Below are positions 1-9,813 of a stretch of 60,776 nucleotides of DNA, piece after piece; position 1 is the first letter of the stretch; every line of letters begins with the position of its first letter. Made by a program: the position numbers and the translations under genes. The DNA is from Kiritimatiellia bacterium (GTDB taxonomy: Bacteria; Verrucomicrobiota; Kiritimatiellia; UBA8416; JADHWI01). Location of the stretch: the NCBI GenBank assembly GCA_030744755.1, contig JASLPY010000024.1, positions 1 to 60,776 on the forward strand, read 5' to 3'. A model generated the notes under the pieces. The model did no database searches and was not told where the DNA came from. It saw nothing but the letters and a program-made list of their open reading frames with translations.

Positions 1-1
1 G

Positions 2-883
2 GAAGACATCGATAAACTGAGTACACGGACCATTGGCGTTGACCGGAAAAAGACTATGTACATGAAAGAAACGCTGGAGGATGTTATGGGTGGCATCCTG
101 CCGGTCAAGCTTGGTAACTTCGATTTCTTTAACTATGAATTCGAAGTCGGCGAATTTGGCGATGTGGGATTCAACGGCTGCTTCTTTTTCGGCCTTACCT
201 GGACGCTCTACAGGCTCATAGGAAACCAGGGCTTGCTTTACTGGGTCTATGATCATCCGGACGCGCTTCATAAGCTGATGTCTTACCTGCTGGAAGACAG
301 GATAGCGCTGTTTGACTTCTTCGAGAAGGAGGGCCTTCTCGCGCTGAACACGGACAGCCAGATGGCAGGCCCCCGCAGTTACGGGTACGCCTCTGATCTT
401 CCGGAACCGGGTTCAACAGAAGAAGTAAAGTTGAAAAACCTCTGGGGGTGGGCGGAATCCCAGGAAGCGGAAAACATATCCCCGGAGATGTACGGGGAAT
501 TTGTATTACCTTACCTCGCGAAACTGAGCGAGAAGTTCGGCCTTGTTTACTACGGCTGCTGTGAGCGGGTGGATGACAGGCTTGAACTGATCCTTGACGC
601 AATCCCCAACTTAAGATCTGTCTCCATTTCCGGTTGGACGGACCTGGCAAAGAGCGCCGAGATGCTCGGGAAGAACTATGTTTACTCACGTAAACCTGTT
701 CCCGCTCACATCAGCGGGCCAAATCCTGACTGGGGAGCCTTGGAAAAGGACATGAAAGACACCTACGCGGTCACCAAAGATTGTAACCTGGAGATTCTTT
801 ACAGGGACGTCTACACGATCGACGGTGACAGGTCCCGCCTCAGGAAATGGGTTGATATGACAAAATCCATCTTCCAGATCTGA
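2..883 (+). CDS. Uroporphyrinogen decarboxylase-like (URO-D superfamily) protein, 5' truncated
   Basis: The reading frame is open from base 2, so the gene starts outside the window and only the last 293 residues are seen; the ATG at 56 is internal. The segment has the feel of the URO-D/MtaA/CmuA barrel family: an aromatic, glycine-rich middle followed by a segment ending PYLAKLSEKFGLVYYGCCE, where family members usually place a His/Cys-containing metal or corrinoid-methyl region, and a C-terminal part on the barrel edge. In PVC bacteria such proteins are generally not haem enzymes but methyltransferase-like proteins of unknown substrate. The substrate here cannot be told. It stops 283 bases before the next gene on the same strand, and that gap holds nothing recognisable except the ribosome site of the next gene. 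Confidence 0.7.
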   Translation, partial: EDIDKLSTRTIGVDRKKTMYMKETLEDVMGGILPVKLGNFDFFNYEFEVGEFGDVGFNGCFFFGLTWTLYRLIGNQGLLYWVYDHPDALHKLMSYLLEDRIALFDFFEKEGLLALNTDSQMAGPRSYGYASDLPEPGSTEEVKLKNLWGWAESQEAENISPEMYGEFVLPYLAKLSEKFGLVYYGCCERVDDRLELILDAIPNLRSVSISGWTDLAKSAEMLGKNYVYSRKPVPAHISGPNPDWGALEKDMKDTYAVTKDCNLEILYRDVYTIDGDRSRLRKWVDMTKSIFQI

Positions 884-1166
884 ACCTGGTTGAAACCTGC
901 CAGGTCACCAGGGATTAGGGTCACACCTGTATGGCGCCGGTTTAAGGATGTTTTGGCGTTGATTTCTTCTTGTTCCGCTGGCAAACTTTCTCCAAGAAGT
1001 GGAAGCTATTGGACGGGGGTCAAAATTACCGGGTGGGTGGCAAAGCACATTCCTATCATCCATCCTGCTTGCCTGCCGAATCCAGAATGGGTGTGTAGCT
1101 TCACGAGCAGCGTTCTCAATACGCGAGCTAACAATCAGCAAGCAGGAGTTGAGGAGGTGTTGTGTC

Positions 1167-4100
1167 ATGAAGCTATCTCGCCAGGGAGAGGGGTTCCGAT
1201 TCTCTCTATACTGTCTATCTCTTATAAGCCTCAGCGTCCTGGTTCCCTGTTCAGGTTCGGCTAAAACGCTCAACGAGACAATTCACACCTCAGACCACGA
1301 CTACGCCATTAAGTACAGGAATCGGGACAGCACCGACACGGCCTGGTACACTTCAGATGGCGATGCCCAGGATGTCGCTGACCACTTCGACCCCGACACG
1401 GGTGACGGCGTTCACGACAAGCATGACGATTACAGCCTTCGTGAACCCAAGGCCTCCCGGCGAGATGTCAAGCTCGAGGCGGATTCAGGCAATCCACGGG
1501 CCAACTACACGCGCATCCTCCTGCCTGTTTCGATCTTGAACGCAATTGGTCACAGCTCGCTGGTCGCGAAAGGTATCACTACTCATGAAGGGCATCATAT
1601 CTGCCAGTACGAGTACATTGGACCCGATAGCAGCTACGCCAAGAACACCATGAATCCGATGGGTTTTGAGGGCCCGGCTGTAGCCATTCAGGATGCGTAT
1701 TTTTCGTCGATGGACGACCTGCTGTCTACCGGGAACTACGGCTGGACCCAGGCGTCGTGGCTCAGTGGTTACCTGGATACGACCGGTGGCGGGGATAATC
1801 ACGATGACTATTTCTGGGGGAACAACGGGTATGAGTCGGCCCTGTTCTGGAAGTACCTGATGGAACAGTTTGGCAGCACGCGCACGGAGCCGCAGGTCGG
1901 AATCGACGTCATCCGGAAGTTCTACCTGCTTGCGGAAGAGAACAAGGAGGGGATCTATTCCACAATGGATGACGTGCTCGACGTTAAGGATCGCTGGACA
2001 ACTCTGGCGACCGATACTGGCGTCGACCTCGAGGAAGTGTTTCAGGATTTCTCGATTGCCAACTGGACACGGCGTTATCGCAGCCCGCAGACCTGGGGCT
2101 CAGGTTTCAGTTTCAATGTAGATTCCCCGGGGCGGTTCTATTACGTGGATGAAGACCCGGCTACGTCGGCCCTGCCTATATGCAGCACCTTCACGTCGAG
2201 CGGTGCTCTAGACTTTCTGAACTCATCTAGCGATGAACGCCCGTCCCCTGCGGCCACCCACAGCCAGAGCGCCGGTTCGAACACCGGGACTCAGACGCTC
2301 AATGTGGAGAAGTGGGCGGCAAAGTATGTGCGCTGCAACTTCACTGGATCGCCTTCCGCTGCGCATGGGGTCGGCTTCTGGGCCAAGAGTGAATCGGGGG
2401 CCAAGGCCTGGTACTCCCTGATCGGGCTTCGGCAGAGTGGCGCGATTGACCTGATCTCCAAGGGCAGTGTTGAGCCGGATAGCGGCAACAGCTACCAGTA
2501 TGCAACGATGCAGTCGACGATTGACCCCTATACGACCTTCATCGGCGTCATCAACGGCCAATCGGGACCGTCAGAAGACGGTTGGACCTACTTGACGGTG
2601 GACGTGGATTACTCCTTCAGCTACTTCCAACCCACCATCGATATTCTGGAGCCCAACAACAACTATCTGGCTTACGTCGGGGATGCGCATAACCCGGATC
2701 GCTTTATTGCCCGCCTGCGTGTAACCAGCCCGGATTATCTCGGGAGTGGGTCGGTGGACGGACTTACGGCTGAACAGTTTACCGCCTTCGTGGGGCACTC
2801 GACGCTCTCTACTAATGAAGCGGAGGTAATCAGTGCCGCCTACGTGCTTGGCGAGTACTGGTTGACCATTCAGCCGCCGGTCAAATCCCCACCCCCGGGG
2901 GTGGTGCAGTCGCTGACGGTTAAGCTTGGTAGCGCCAGTGATCTGAAGGAGAATGCTGTCCTCTATGAACACCTGGAGGTGGACCAGGTGATTGTGATCG
3001 ACCGCTCGGGTAGCATGTCGCGGACATCGGGCGGTATCCAGCGGGTGGAGGCGGCCCGCGCAGCAGCGCAACTCTTTGTTGACGCTTCCGGCAGTGATGA
3101 CCAGATCGGTATTGTCCGCTTCAATGGCGACAACAACGAGCCCGATGGGACCTCCTACGGTGACGGGGAGGTGCTCTACTCCATGGATCAACTGACAAAT
3201 CAGTTTGCGCGAGACATGGTCAATCTCATGCTCGACACAAGCAACCCCACTGGGGATAAGCTTGTCCCGAGTGGCAAGACGTCAATTGGGGATGGCCTGT
3301 ACTGGGCAGCGAAGGAAATGGTCGACAATGGCAACGCCGATGCTGAGAAGTGGGTGGTCCTCTTGTCTGACGGGCATCAGAACGAAGACAGCACCTTTGA
3401 TGATCAGAAAGCATTCTTGAACGGCATTGGGGCTCATGTTGAGGCCATTGCACTTGGTCCCAATGTTGACAAGAACCACCTGCAGTCCATCGCAAACGAG
3501 ACCTCGGGGCGGTATTACGAGGTCGAAGCGGCTGAAAGTAAGGGCAGCATCGCGTCCTCCGGCGTGACGCAGACGCTTAATGGGGCCAGCTCGTCAATGG
3601 TCCTGGAGCTTGCCGATCGATTCCTTGAGAGCAGTGAGCGAATTCACCGCCGCGAGCGAATCATGCAGCGGGAAGCGTCTGTCGGGGCCGGAAGCGTTGA
3701 CGCGTTTGTGCTGCAACTGACCGAAGGGGGGCTGAGCAATGTCGTTATCTCCATGTACGCCGATTCCGCCACCGCCAACCTTGATCTCGTCGTGGTCGAC
3801 CCTGCGACAAACGCCCTGCCAGAGCCGGATGAAGGCTATACGGCGTCAAGTCCTTCCGGATCGGGGCACTACTGGGACCCCAGTTTCTACAAGACCTATC
3901 GCTTGAGCAGCATGACAGACGGCAACTGGAGTTTCTCCGTCACCAACGACGGCTCCAGTGCGCATTCCTACCTCTTTGTCCTATCGGGTGAAAACCGTCA
4001 AGGCGTGCAGAGCCGCCTGTACTTTACTCAGTTCCATGGCGACGGCCCTATCTATGCCCAGGATGGGCTGTATCTGCGCGGGCTCCCTATGCCAATCGCC

Positions 4101-5921
4101 CTCGTGCTCACCGATATCAGCGGCGCCGTGCTCGGAGCCGATGTCATGGCGACTGTTACCCATCCCACCAGGCCACCGGTGCTTCTGCGGCTGCGGGATG
4201 ATGGCAACGGGTATGATGGCTCGGCAAATGACGGGGTTTACAGCGGCTTGTTCGCAGCCACCACCGAAGCCAGCGGTTCGGGTGGGGGAAATGATGAAAA
4301 CAATCCGCCCGTCATAACGGGAAGCTACCATGTACAGTCGATAGCCAACGGTCAGGACAGTCTTGCCCGGCCCTTCACGCGGATCGATAACGGCTCCTTC
4401 CATGTCTTTGAGACCGAGCAGGGGCTGGGAGGCGACTCCGATGGCGACGGTATGCCATCACGTTACGAAGATCTTCACACGGGGCTTAACCCCGGCGTTG
4501 CGGACGGTGCCGGTGACGTGGACGGCGATGGCTTGAGCAACGGTGATGAATACATGCGGGGTACGACACCGACTTCCGTCGACACGGATGGTGGTGGCGA
4601 AAGCGACAAGTCCGAGGTCGATAACGGTTCGAATCCCCTGGACCATACAGATGATGTTTTCGTTCCGCCACTGGTCGCCAGGGTGCGTGTCAACGATCCA
4701 TTGAACCACCCCAAAGCCCCTCATGACGATCCGTCAGCGCCGCACCCGGGGCAGAACATCGTTACGTTTTCTGATGAGCGGGGGTACGACAACATGGAGA
4801 TTTACTGTTCCACCTCTCCTGCAAGCGGCTTCGCTTTGCTGGCGACGGTCCCGTCGACGACCAACAGTGCAAGTTACGTGCATACTAATCTGACGAATTA
4901 CACGACGTATTACTATTACGTCGTGCCGCTCAGTGCATCCGGCCGGCGCGGTGTTCCCAGTCATATCTTTTCCGGCACGCCGCGTGCGGACACCATTCCG
5001 CCCGAAGCGACCCTTGTTCTTGATGCCGGGCTGCCGATCACCACATCCTCGAACGTCAACATTTCCATTTTCGCCACTGCCGATGCCGCCACTATGAAAC
5101 TTGGGCGATCCGCCGATCTCGGCCCGGCCCCATGGCAGCCATTCGCTCCGTTCCTGGCCTCCCATCCACTTCTCCCGCCTCCGGTGCACAATTCCCCGAT
5201 CTTCGTGTTCGCTCTGCTCAAGGATGCGGAGGGGAATTCCAATCTCGTCTCAGATGCCATTCTCTACATGGACCCCGCCTCGGTGGGCACCTTCACCGGG
5301 AAGGCTGTAGCGCCCCTCGACACGAACAACGCCGGGATCGGAATCACATTCGCCTCGTCCGGCCCGGTCACCAATGAGATCAAGACGATCCCGAGTGGCT
5401 TCTTTACCGTTCCCCTGCTGCCCGACACCTATGACCTGACCTTTGAACAGCGTGGCTATGCGAGTCAGGTGTTCAGCAACCTTGTTCTGACCGCCGGCGT
5501 GACAAACGACATCGGCTTGGTAACCCTGGTTCCGCTCGATTCAGATGGCGATGGCTTGGCTGACGTGCATGAGTTGCGTGACCATCTGACGGACCCTGAT
5601 GAAGCCGATTCGGATGGCGACAGTTTTGACGACGATGTTGAGATCATCATATTGATGACCGATCCCACCAATGCGGCTTCGCTCCTGGTAATCGAGGAGA
5701 TTACTGAGATTGACCTGGACGTCAACCAGGCGACCTTCGGCTTCCAGAGTGCATCAGGTGTCACCTACAACTGTCACATGTCGACTAATCTGGCTGCCTG
5801 GGATGCGGCTACCACCTCCGGTGTGCCGGTTGTGGTTAACGCCACCTCTGATGTGTCGTCCGTAACCATCGATCTCCCGCCTTTAGCTGAGAAGGTCTAC
5901 GTGCGCATCGCAGTGCCGTAG
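1167..5921 (+). CDS. Large secreted CLCA-like protein: HEGHH metallopeptidase-like, VWA, calcium-repeat and FN3 modules
   Basis: 1584 aa. The frame opens at 999, but the ATG at 1167 is preferred because GAGGAGGTG lies 8 nt upstream and it begins a signal peptide ending near CSGSA. Residues 140-144 are HEGHH, a zinc-peptidase HExxH motif, with acidic and aromatic residues downstream that could supply a third ligand. A VWA domain follows at about 605-790 with the MIDAS sequence DRSGS beginning at D612. Around 1087-1160 and 1457-1500 are runs of DxDxDG calcium loops (thrombospondin type 3-like), with an FN3-like stretch near 1170-1270 and a carboxypeptidase-regulatory-like beta domain near 1370-1455. 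Peptidase followed by VWA is the domain order of animal CLCA proteins. It is probably exported and may process itself or bind matrix; activity is inferred only. No operon partner is evident. Confidence 0.75.
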   Translation: MKLSRQGEGFRFSLYCLSLISLSVLVPCSGSAKTLNETIHTSDHDYAIKYRNRDSTDTAWYTSDGDAQDVADHFDPDTGDGVHDKHDDYSLREPKASRRDVKLEADSGNPRANYTRILLPVSILNAIGHSSLVAKGITTHEGHHICQYEYIGPDSSYAKNTMNPMGFEGPAVAIQDAYFSSMDDLLSTGNYGWTQASWLSGYLDTTGGGDNHDDYFWGNNGYESALFWKYLMEQFGSTRTEPQVGIDVIRKFYLLAEENKEGIYSTMDDVLDVKDRWTTLATDTGVDLEEVFQDFSIANWTRRYRSPQTWGSGFSFNVDSPGRFYYVDEDPATSALPICSTFTSSGALDFLNSSSDERPSPAATHSQSAGSNTGTQTLNVEKWAAKYVRCNFTGSPSAAHGVGFWAKSESGAKAWYSLIGLRQSGAIDLISKGSVEPDSGNSYQYATMQSTIDPYTTFIGVINGQSGPSEDGWTYLTVDVDYSFSYFQPTIDILEPNNNYLAYVGDAHNPDRFIARLRVTSPDYLGSGSVDGLTAEQFTAFVGHSTLSTNEAEVISAAYVLGEYWLTIQPPVKSPPPGVVQSLTVKLGSASDLKENAVLYEHLEVDQVIVIDRSGSMSRTSGGIQRVEAARAAAQLFVDASGSDDQIGIVRFNGDNNEPDGTSYGDGEVLYSMDQLTNQFARDMVNLMLDTSNPTGDKLVPSGKTSIGDGLYWAAKEMVDNGNADAEKWVVLLSDGHQNEDSTFDDQKAFLNGIGAHVEAIALGPNVDKNHLQSIANETSGRYYEVEAAESKGSIASSGVTQTLNGASSSMVLELADRFLESSERIHRRERIMQREASVGAGSVDAFVLQLTEGGLSNVVISMYADSATANLDLVVVDPATNALPEPDEGYTASSPSGSGHYWDPSFYKTYRLSSMTDGNWSFSVTNDGSSAHSYLFVLSGENRQGVQSRLYFTQFHGDGPIYAQDGLYLRGLPMPIALVLTDISGAVLGADVMATVTHPTRPPVLLRLRDDGNGYDGSANDGVYSGLFAATTEASGSGGGNDENNPPVITGSYHVQSIANGQDSLARPFTRIDNGSFHVFETEQGLGGDSDGDGMPSRYEDLHTGLNPGVADGAGDVDGDGLSNGDEYMRGTTPTSVDTDGGGESDKSEVDNGSNPLDHTDDVFVPPLVARVRVNDPLNHPKAPHDDPSAPHPGQNIVTFSDERGYDNMEIYCSTSPASGFALLATVPSTTNSASYVHTNLTNYTTYYYYVVPLSASGRRGVPSHIFSGTPRADTIPPEATLVLDAGLPITTSSNVNISIFATADAATMKLGRSADLGPAPWQPFAPFLASHPLLPPPVHNSPIFVFALLKDAEGNSNLVSDAILYMDPASVGTFTGKAVAPLDTNNAGIGITFASSGPVTNEIKTIPSGFFTVPLLPDTYDLTFEQRGYASQVFSNLVLTAGVTNDIGLVTLVPLDSDGDGLADVHELRDHLTDPDEADSDGDSFDDDVEIIILMTDPTNAASLLVIEEITEIDLDVNQATFGFQSASGVTYNCHMSTNLAAWDAATTSGVPVVVNATSDVSSVTIDLPPLAEKVYVRIAVP

Positions 5922-5999
5922 GTGGAGATCTGGCCCGAAATCAGGACGATAAAGCTGAACGTTGAAACTTCTCGACAGTTTACCTTTGTCCCCTATTCC

Positions 6000-7454
6000 C
6001 TACTTCTTCTTCGCCGGTTTCTTCTTTTGCCCGCCCGGACGTTGGGAGGAGGAAGCATTCTTGGGACGGATCATTGCCGCTGAGGGCCGTGTGTTGGCAC
6101 TCAGCTCTTTCACATGCGCGTCCCAGGCTTTCTGAAGCATTGTAACGACCTCGGGGTTCTTCTCAGCCACGTTGGTGGTCTCGCCGATATCCGCCACCGT
6201 GTCGTAGAGCTGTACCGGGTGTTCCGAAACAGGTCCCTTCTTCGTGTCCCGCTTGCCGCCCTTCTTTTCTTTCCAGGGATAATACTTCCATTTCCCCGAA
6301 CGAACCGTGCCTGGACCGTGCATTAGACAATAGGTGTCGTGCGGGCTTTTTGCGTCTTTCTTTCCGCTCATCAACGACCAGATATCTTTCCCGTCTATTT
6401 TCTTCTCAGGAAGCTTGCCACCGCACAAGCCGGCCAGGGTAGGGAGAATGTCGATGCTTGCCGTTACTTCCCTGCACACTGTGTCCGAGGGAATCCTGCC
6501 GGGCCACCACATGAAGGTAGGTTCGCGGATACCCCCGTCATACACACTGCCCTTCCTGGCCCGCAGGGGCAGGGATGAGCCAACCGCGGCGCCGTTGTCG
6601 CTCGTGAAGATGAACAGTGTCTTCTTGTCGATACCCAGCTTCGTCAGTGTTTTTGCGATCTCTCCCACCGACCAATCCACTTCCTCTATTGCACTATGGA
6701 TGATTTTGTCATGCCGCCCCTCAAAAGCCTTGGAAACCGCCAGGGGAAGGTGAACCATGGTATGAGGGAGATAGACGAAGAAGGAGTTGTCCTTGTTGGC
6801 GGTGATGAATTCAATTGCCTTCTCGGTATACCGCTTGGTCAGGGTGTTCTGGTCCGCCGGGTACTCAATTACTTCTTCGCCTTCCATGAGGGGCACCCAG
6901 TTCCGCTTCTTGTGTCCGGCTTTCAGATCTTCCAGCGTCAGGTCCTCCCTCAGAAGGATGTTCTTGGACAGCTTGTTGGCCGGGTCAATCCACATGTCAT
7001 TGCTATAGGGGATGCCGTAGTAGTAATCGAATCCCTGGTATGTCGGGAGGCAGGGCGGTAGATGGCCCAGATGCCATTTACCGATGCAGGCAGTCTTGTA
7101 GCCGACTTCCTTCAGCATATCGGCAATCGTCACCTCGTCGGGGTGCAGACCCTTGGAGCTGTTCGGAAAGTTGACAGCCGCCATGCTCAGGCGACGGTAA
7201 TGCGTACCGGTCATCAATGCAGTCCGTGAGCCCGTGCAGACAGCACAACCCACGTAGAAATCACTGAACCGCATGCCATCCTTGGAGATGGTATCGATGT
7301 TTGGAGTCTTGGGGATCGTCGCGCCGTTAAACCCGACATCTCCGTAACCCATGTCGTCGATGAAGATCAGAACCACGTTGGGCTTCTCCGCGGCCATGGC
7401 GGAAACGAGAAGAAGGGGCAGGGCGAGTACGGCGATAAGCAGTCGGTGTTGCAT
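6000..7454 (-). CDS. Secreted arylsulfatase-like enzyme (sulfatase family S1 type)
   Basis: 484 aa from the ATG at 7454, which has AAGGAGA 6 nt upstream and begins a signal peptide (cleavage near SAMA-AE); a longer frame to 7505 lacks a signal. It opens with the family's metal-binding DD (D33-D34) in PNVVLIFIDDMGYGDVG, followed by the active-site stretch C73-T-G-S-R ending in ALMTG, then GKWHLGH and TSDNGA, all classic sulfatase landmarks. Sulfatases hydrolyse sulfate esters of polysaccharides or aryl sulfates in the periplasm after the Cys is converted to formylglycine. The third position of the usual CxPxR signature is Gly here, which may affect maturation. The C-terminus is a lysine-rich tail (QKKKPAKKK). 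It lies last in a same-strand run of envelope genes. Confidence 0.9.
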   Translation of the reverse strand: MQHRLLIAVLALPLLLVSAMAAEKPNVVLIFIDDMGYGDVGFNGATIPKTPNIDTISKDGMRFSDFYVGCAVCTGSRTALMTGTHYRRLSMAAVNFPNSSKGLHPDEVTIADMLKEVGYKTACIGKWHLGHLPPCLPTYQGFDYYYGIPYSNDMWIDPANKLSKNILLREDLTLEDLKAGHKKRNWVPLMEGEEVIEYPADQNTLTKRYTEKAIEFITANKDNSFFVYLPHTMVHLPLAVSKAFEGRHDKIIHSAIEEVDWSVGEIAKTLTKLGIDKKTLFIFTSDNGAAVGSSLPLRARKGSVYDGGIREPTFMWWPGRIPSDTVCREVTASIDILPTLAGLCGGKLPEKKIDGKDIWSLMSGKKDAKSPHDTYCLMHGPGTVRSGKWKYYPWKEKKGGKRDTKKGPVSEHPVQLYDTVADIGETTNVAEKNPEVVTMLQKAWDAHVKELSANTRPSAAMIRPKNASSSQRPGGQKKKPAKKK

Positions 7455-7631
7455 GATGTCTCCTTGCCTGTTTTGGCGCATCCTGCATTCAGAGCAAGGA
7501 TACACAAGTCGTCTTTTGTTGTAGAAGGGTAGTGCCAGTGGAGTGAGTAATCAAGGAGATCCAAGATCGCCTTTGATCAGTTCCTGTGCAGTCCGTCCCA
7601 GATGAGAAGAACCAGTTTCCTCAGCAGTTCA

Positions 7632-9593
7632 TCAACCGTTGTTCGCGGTCAGTGAGATATGCTTTGTATTGCCGATCGTAACCTTCTCCTCTTTCACCTT
7701 GCCATCCGCAAACCTGATACGCAACGTATAGTCGCCGGGCTCGCGTACGGCCAGGTTAACCGTGTTCGGCCCACGGCAGCCGGTCAGGACCTGCGTACCT
7801 ACGGCACGTCTCAGGACCGTGTTCTCTTTGTCATCGACCAGGCGCACATCTGCCCCGGTCACTCCGAGTCCCTTGAGTGTTACCGACAGGATGCAGGTCT
7901 GCTGGAGTTTCTGATCGTGATAGGACGGGTTCTCCTCAGGTTTACGCAGTTCTCCGGCATCGCTCAACACCACATTGATTTCACCGTTAATGTGGCCGAG
8001 AAGAAGATCGTTCATGCCGTCACCGTTCACATCGCCGGCGGCGATACCCCATGCGCCATTCTCGTAAGCTGCGCCAAACGACGCATTCTCGTAAAGCGTC
8101 GGGTCCATGAACGACCCGTAACCGCGATTGGTGTGAAACTGGTTATTCCCTTTGCGCGAGATCGTGAAAAGATCGACATAGCCGTCCATGTTCAAATCCT
8201 CGACCAATGTGGCAATCTGCCGCACGGCTTGAAGTACGAGTTCATTGCCCATACCAGTGACGTCAACCAGTTTGCCACTACGGTCCACGGCTATCGTCAT
8301 GCTGTTGTCGCCCGGGCTGACAATGTCCATCGCATCCTGTTTCCATACCGTCCCAAAACAGCCTGCACCTGTGTTTCCAGGCTTATAGTCGGGCGGACAT
8401 CGGTAATCGAACGACAGCCTGTGCTTTACCGGGTTGAACACTCCCTTCTCGTCCTGGACAAGAATCAGTCCTTTGCCCGTGGCATAATAAAGGTCGGTTC
8501 GGCCGTCGCCATTCCAGTCGCCCGGCGCGTAGTATCCGCTACCACCCGCGCCGCAGGCCTCACCGGCAAGACCCAGCCCGGCGGTGGCGTCTTTGAAACC
8601 GCCCTTGCCGTCGTTGATAAGCGCCGTGAGACCGCCGCCAACGCTGGACAGTAGAATATCCGCCTGTCCATCGCCGTTGAGCTGGACAAACGATGAAACC
8701 CTGAGCGGCTTATCCTTCGCAAGCTTCAACATCGTGCCCCTGACAAAACCTTGTTTCTGTTTAATAAACAGTTGCGAGTCAACCAGGAGATCGCTCTGCC
8801 CATCGCCGTTCACATCGGCGAACGCGCAGCTCATTCCTGAGACACCATCCAGGCCCAACTTCTTCGTTGCATCGCTGAACTTCATTGGCGCGTCCTGCAG
8901 GTACGCGCGTATTCCGCCCTCTGAACAGGCGAGAATGTCAAGATCTCCATCACTGTCGATGTCAAACAGGGCCACCCCGCGTACAGTGCCCGCGAGCTTA
9001 CCAACGGTGACGTGGCGGTTGAGTCTGACGATAGGAATAGCAGGAAAGAACATTGTCCCGTTCTCGACGTCGACCATCATATCGGCAAGTTGTGCGGAAT
9101 CGCCGTTAAATGTGCCCCGCATGGCCTCAGCGTCACTGGTGTATTCATAGGTCCAGGCAGATGACTTGCCGGGATCCGTTATTCGTGCGTGGTGCCACTG
9201 CTCTTCGCCGCAATAGACAAGGATCTTATCTTTGCCTCCGCGTTTCTTCCCTATATAGGCGACGAAAGTGCTGCCTTCATTCGCGACATCCCATATATTC
9301 CAATCCTCACTGGCCTCGTGGTCCGGCTCGCCCCGGTCTTTCCACGCCGGAACATTGATAACTATTTCATTGCCGGCAAAATCGCCTTTACATACCGTGC
9401 TCACCTTGAGAGTGACCTTGCCGGACTCAACTTCCTCATCCTCATCCACCAGCTCTGCCGAGACAACGGTGCCTGCGAGCACAACCTTATAGCGTTTGTG
9501 CAAATGAATTGGCTGGAGAGAAGGATTGACCAATGCGAGGCACGGCAGAGCGAAGGCAATGATTGTAATCAGTGTTAATATTGCTCTTTTCAT
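7632..9593 (-). CDS. Secreted FG-GAP/VCBS repeat protein (integrin-alpha-like propeller)
   Basis: 653 aa with a Sec signal peptide at residues 1-20. Six or so FG-GAP type calcium loops can be read: DIDSDGDLDIL, DVNGDGQSDLL, NGDGQADILL, DWNGDGRTDLYY, DLNMDGYVDLF and DVNGDGMNDLLLG. These form a seven-bladed propeller as in integrin alpha chains. The first about 170 residues form a separate domain (SAELVDEDEEVE onward) without repeats, and the last about 90 residues look like a beta-sandwich resembling the ASPIC/UnbV-type tails of such proteins. An AGGA site lies upstream of the start. It is same-strand with the sulfatase (178-base gap) and with the secreted gene upstream. Function is unknown; surface binding is the usual assumption. 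Confidence 0.85.
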   Translation of the reverse strand: MKRAILTLITIIAFALPCLALVNPSLQPIHLHKRYKVVLAGTVVSAELVDEDEEVESGKVTLKVSTVCKGDFAGNEIVINVPAWKDRGEPDHEASEDWNIWDVANEGSTFVAYIGKKRGGKDKILVYCGEEQWHHARITDPGKSSAWTYEYTSDAEAMRGTFNGDSAQLADMMVDVENGTMFFPAIPIVRLNRHVTVGKLAGTVRGVALFDIDSDGDLDILACSEGGIRAYLQDAPMKFSDATKKLGLDGVSGMSCAFADVNGDGQSDLLVDSQLFIKQKQGFVRGTMLKLAKDKPLRVSSFVQLNGDGQADILLSSVGGGLTALINDGKGGFKDATAGLGLAGEACGAGGSGYYAPGDWNGDGRTDLYYATGKGLILVQDEKGVFNPVKHRLSFDYRCPPDYKPGNTGAGCFGTVWKQDAMDIVSPGDNSMTIAVDRSGKLVDVTGMGNELVLQAVRQIATLVEDLNMDGYVDLFTISRKGNNQFHTNRGYGSFMDPTLYENASFGAAYENGAWGIAAGDVNGDGMNDLLLGHINGEINVVLSDAGELRKPEENPSYHDQKLQQTCILSVTLKGLGVTGADVRLVDDKENTVLRRAVGTQVLTGCRGPNTVNLAVREPGDYTLRIRFADGKVKEEKVTIGNTKHISLTANNG

Positions 9594-9684
9594 CTGTTTG
9601 TTCCTGGGCTTAGTGTTTCTTCTAGTGGGGCGGCATCTTCCGAGGCAGCCGAGGCGCTCTCGGAGAGAGCGCCCTACCTACAGC

Positions 9685-9739
9685 CCTTACGGGCTTAACT
9701 ACAAACATTTTGCAGCCGTTTGTAGTTAACGCCGTAAGG
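9685..9739. repeat. Imperfect inverted repeat, hairpin in an intergenic gap
   Basis: Arms of 22 nt at 9685-9706 and 9718-9739 face each other across an 11-nt loop; the pairing is broken only around GGGC/CGCC. The core arm is TTAACTACAAAC pairing with GTTTGTAGTTAA. It lies between the unknown secreted gene (ends 9814 on the minus strand) and the FG-GAP gene. It could attenuate transcription between them or be a dispersed palindrome; no T-run supports a classical terminator. Confidence 0.6.
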
Positions 9740-9813
9740 CGTGTCTTTCTTTCGTTTTGCTCTTTCAACAGCCGATCAAGGGGTACCCCGAACCTATATC
9801 CCATATCCCTCCC

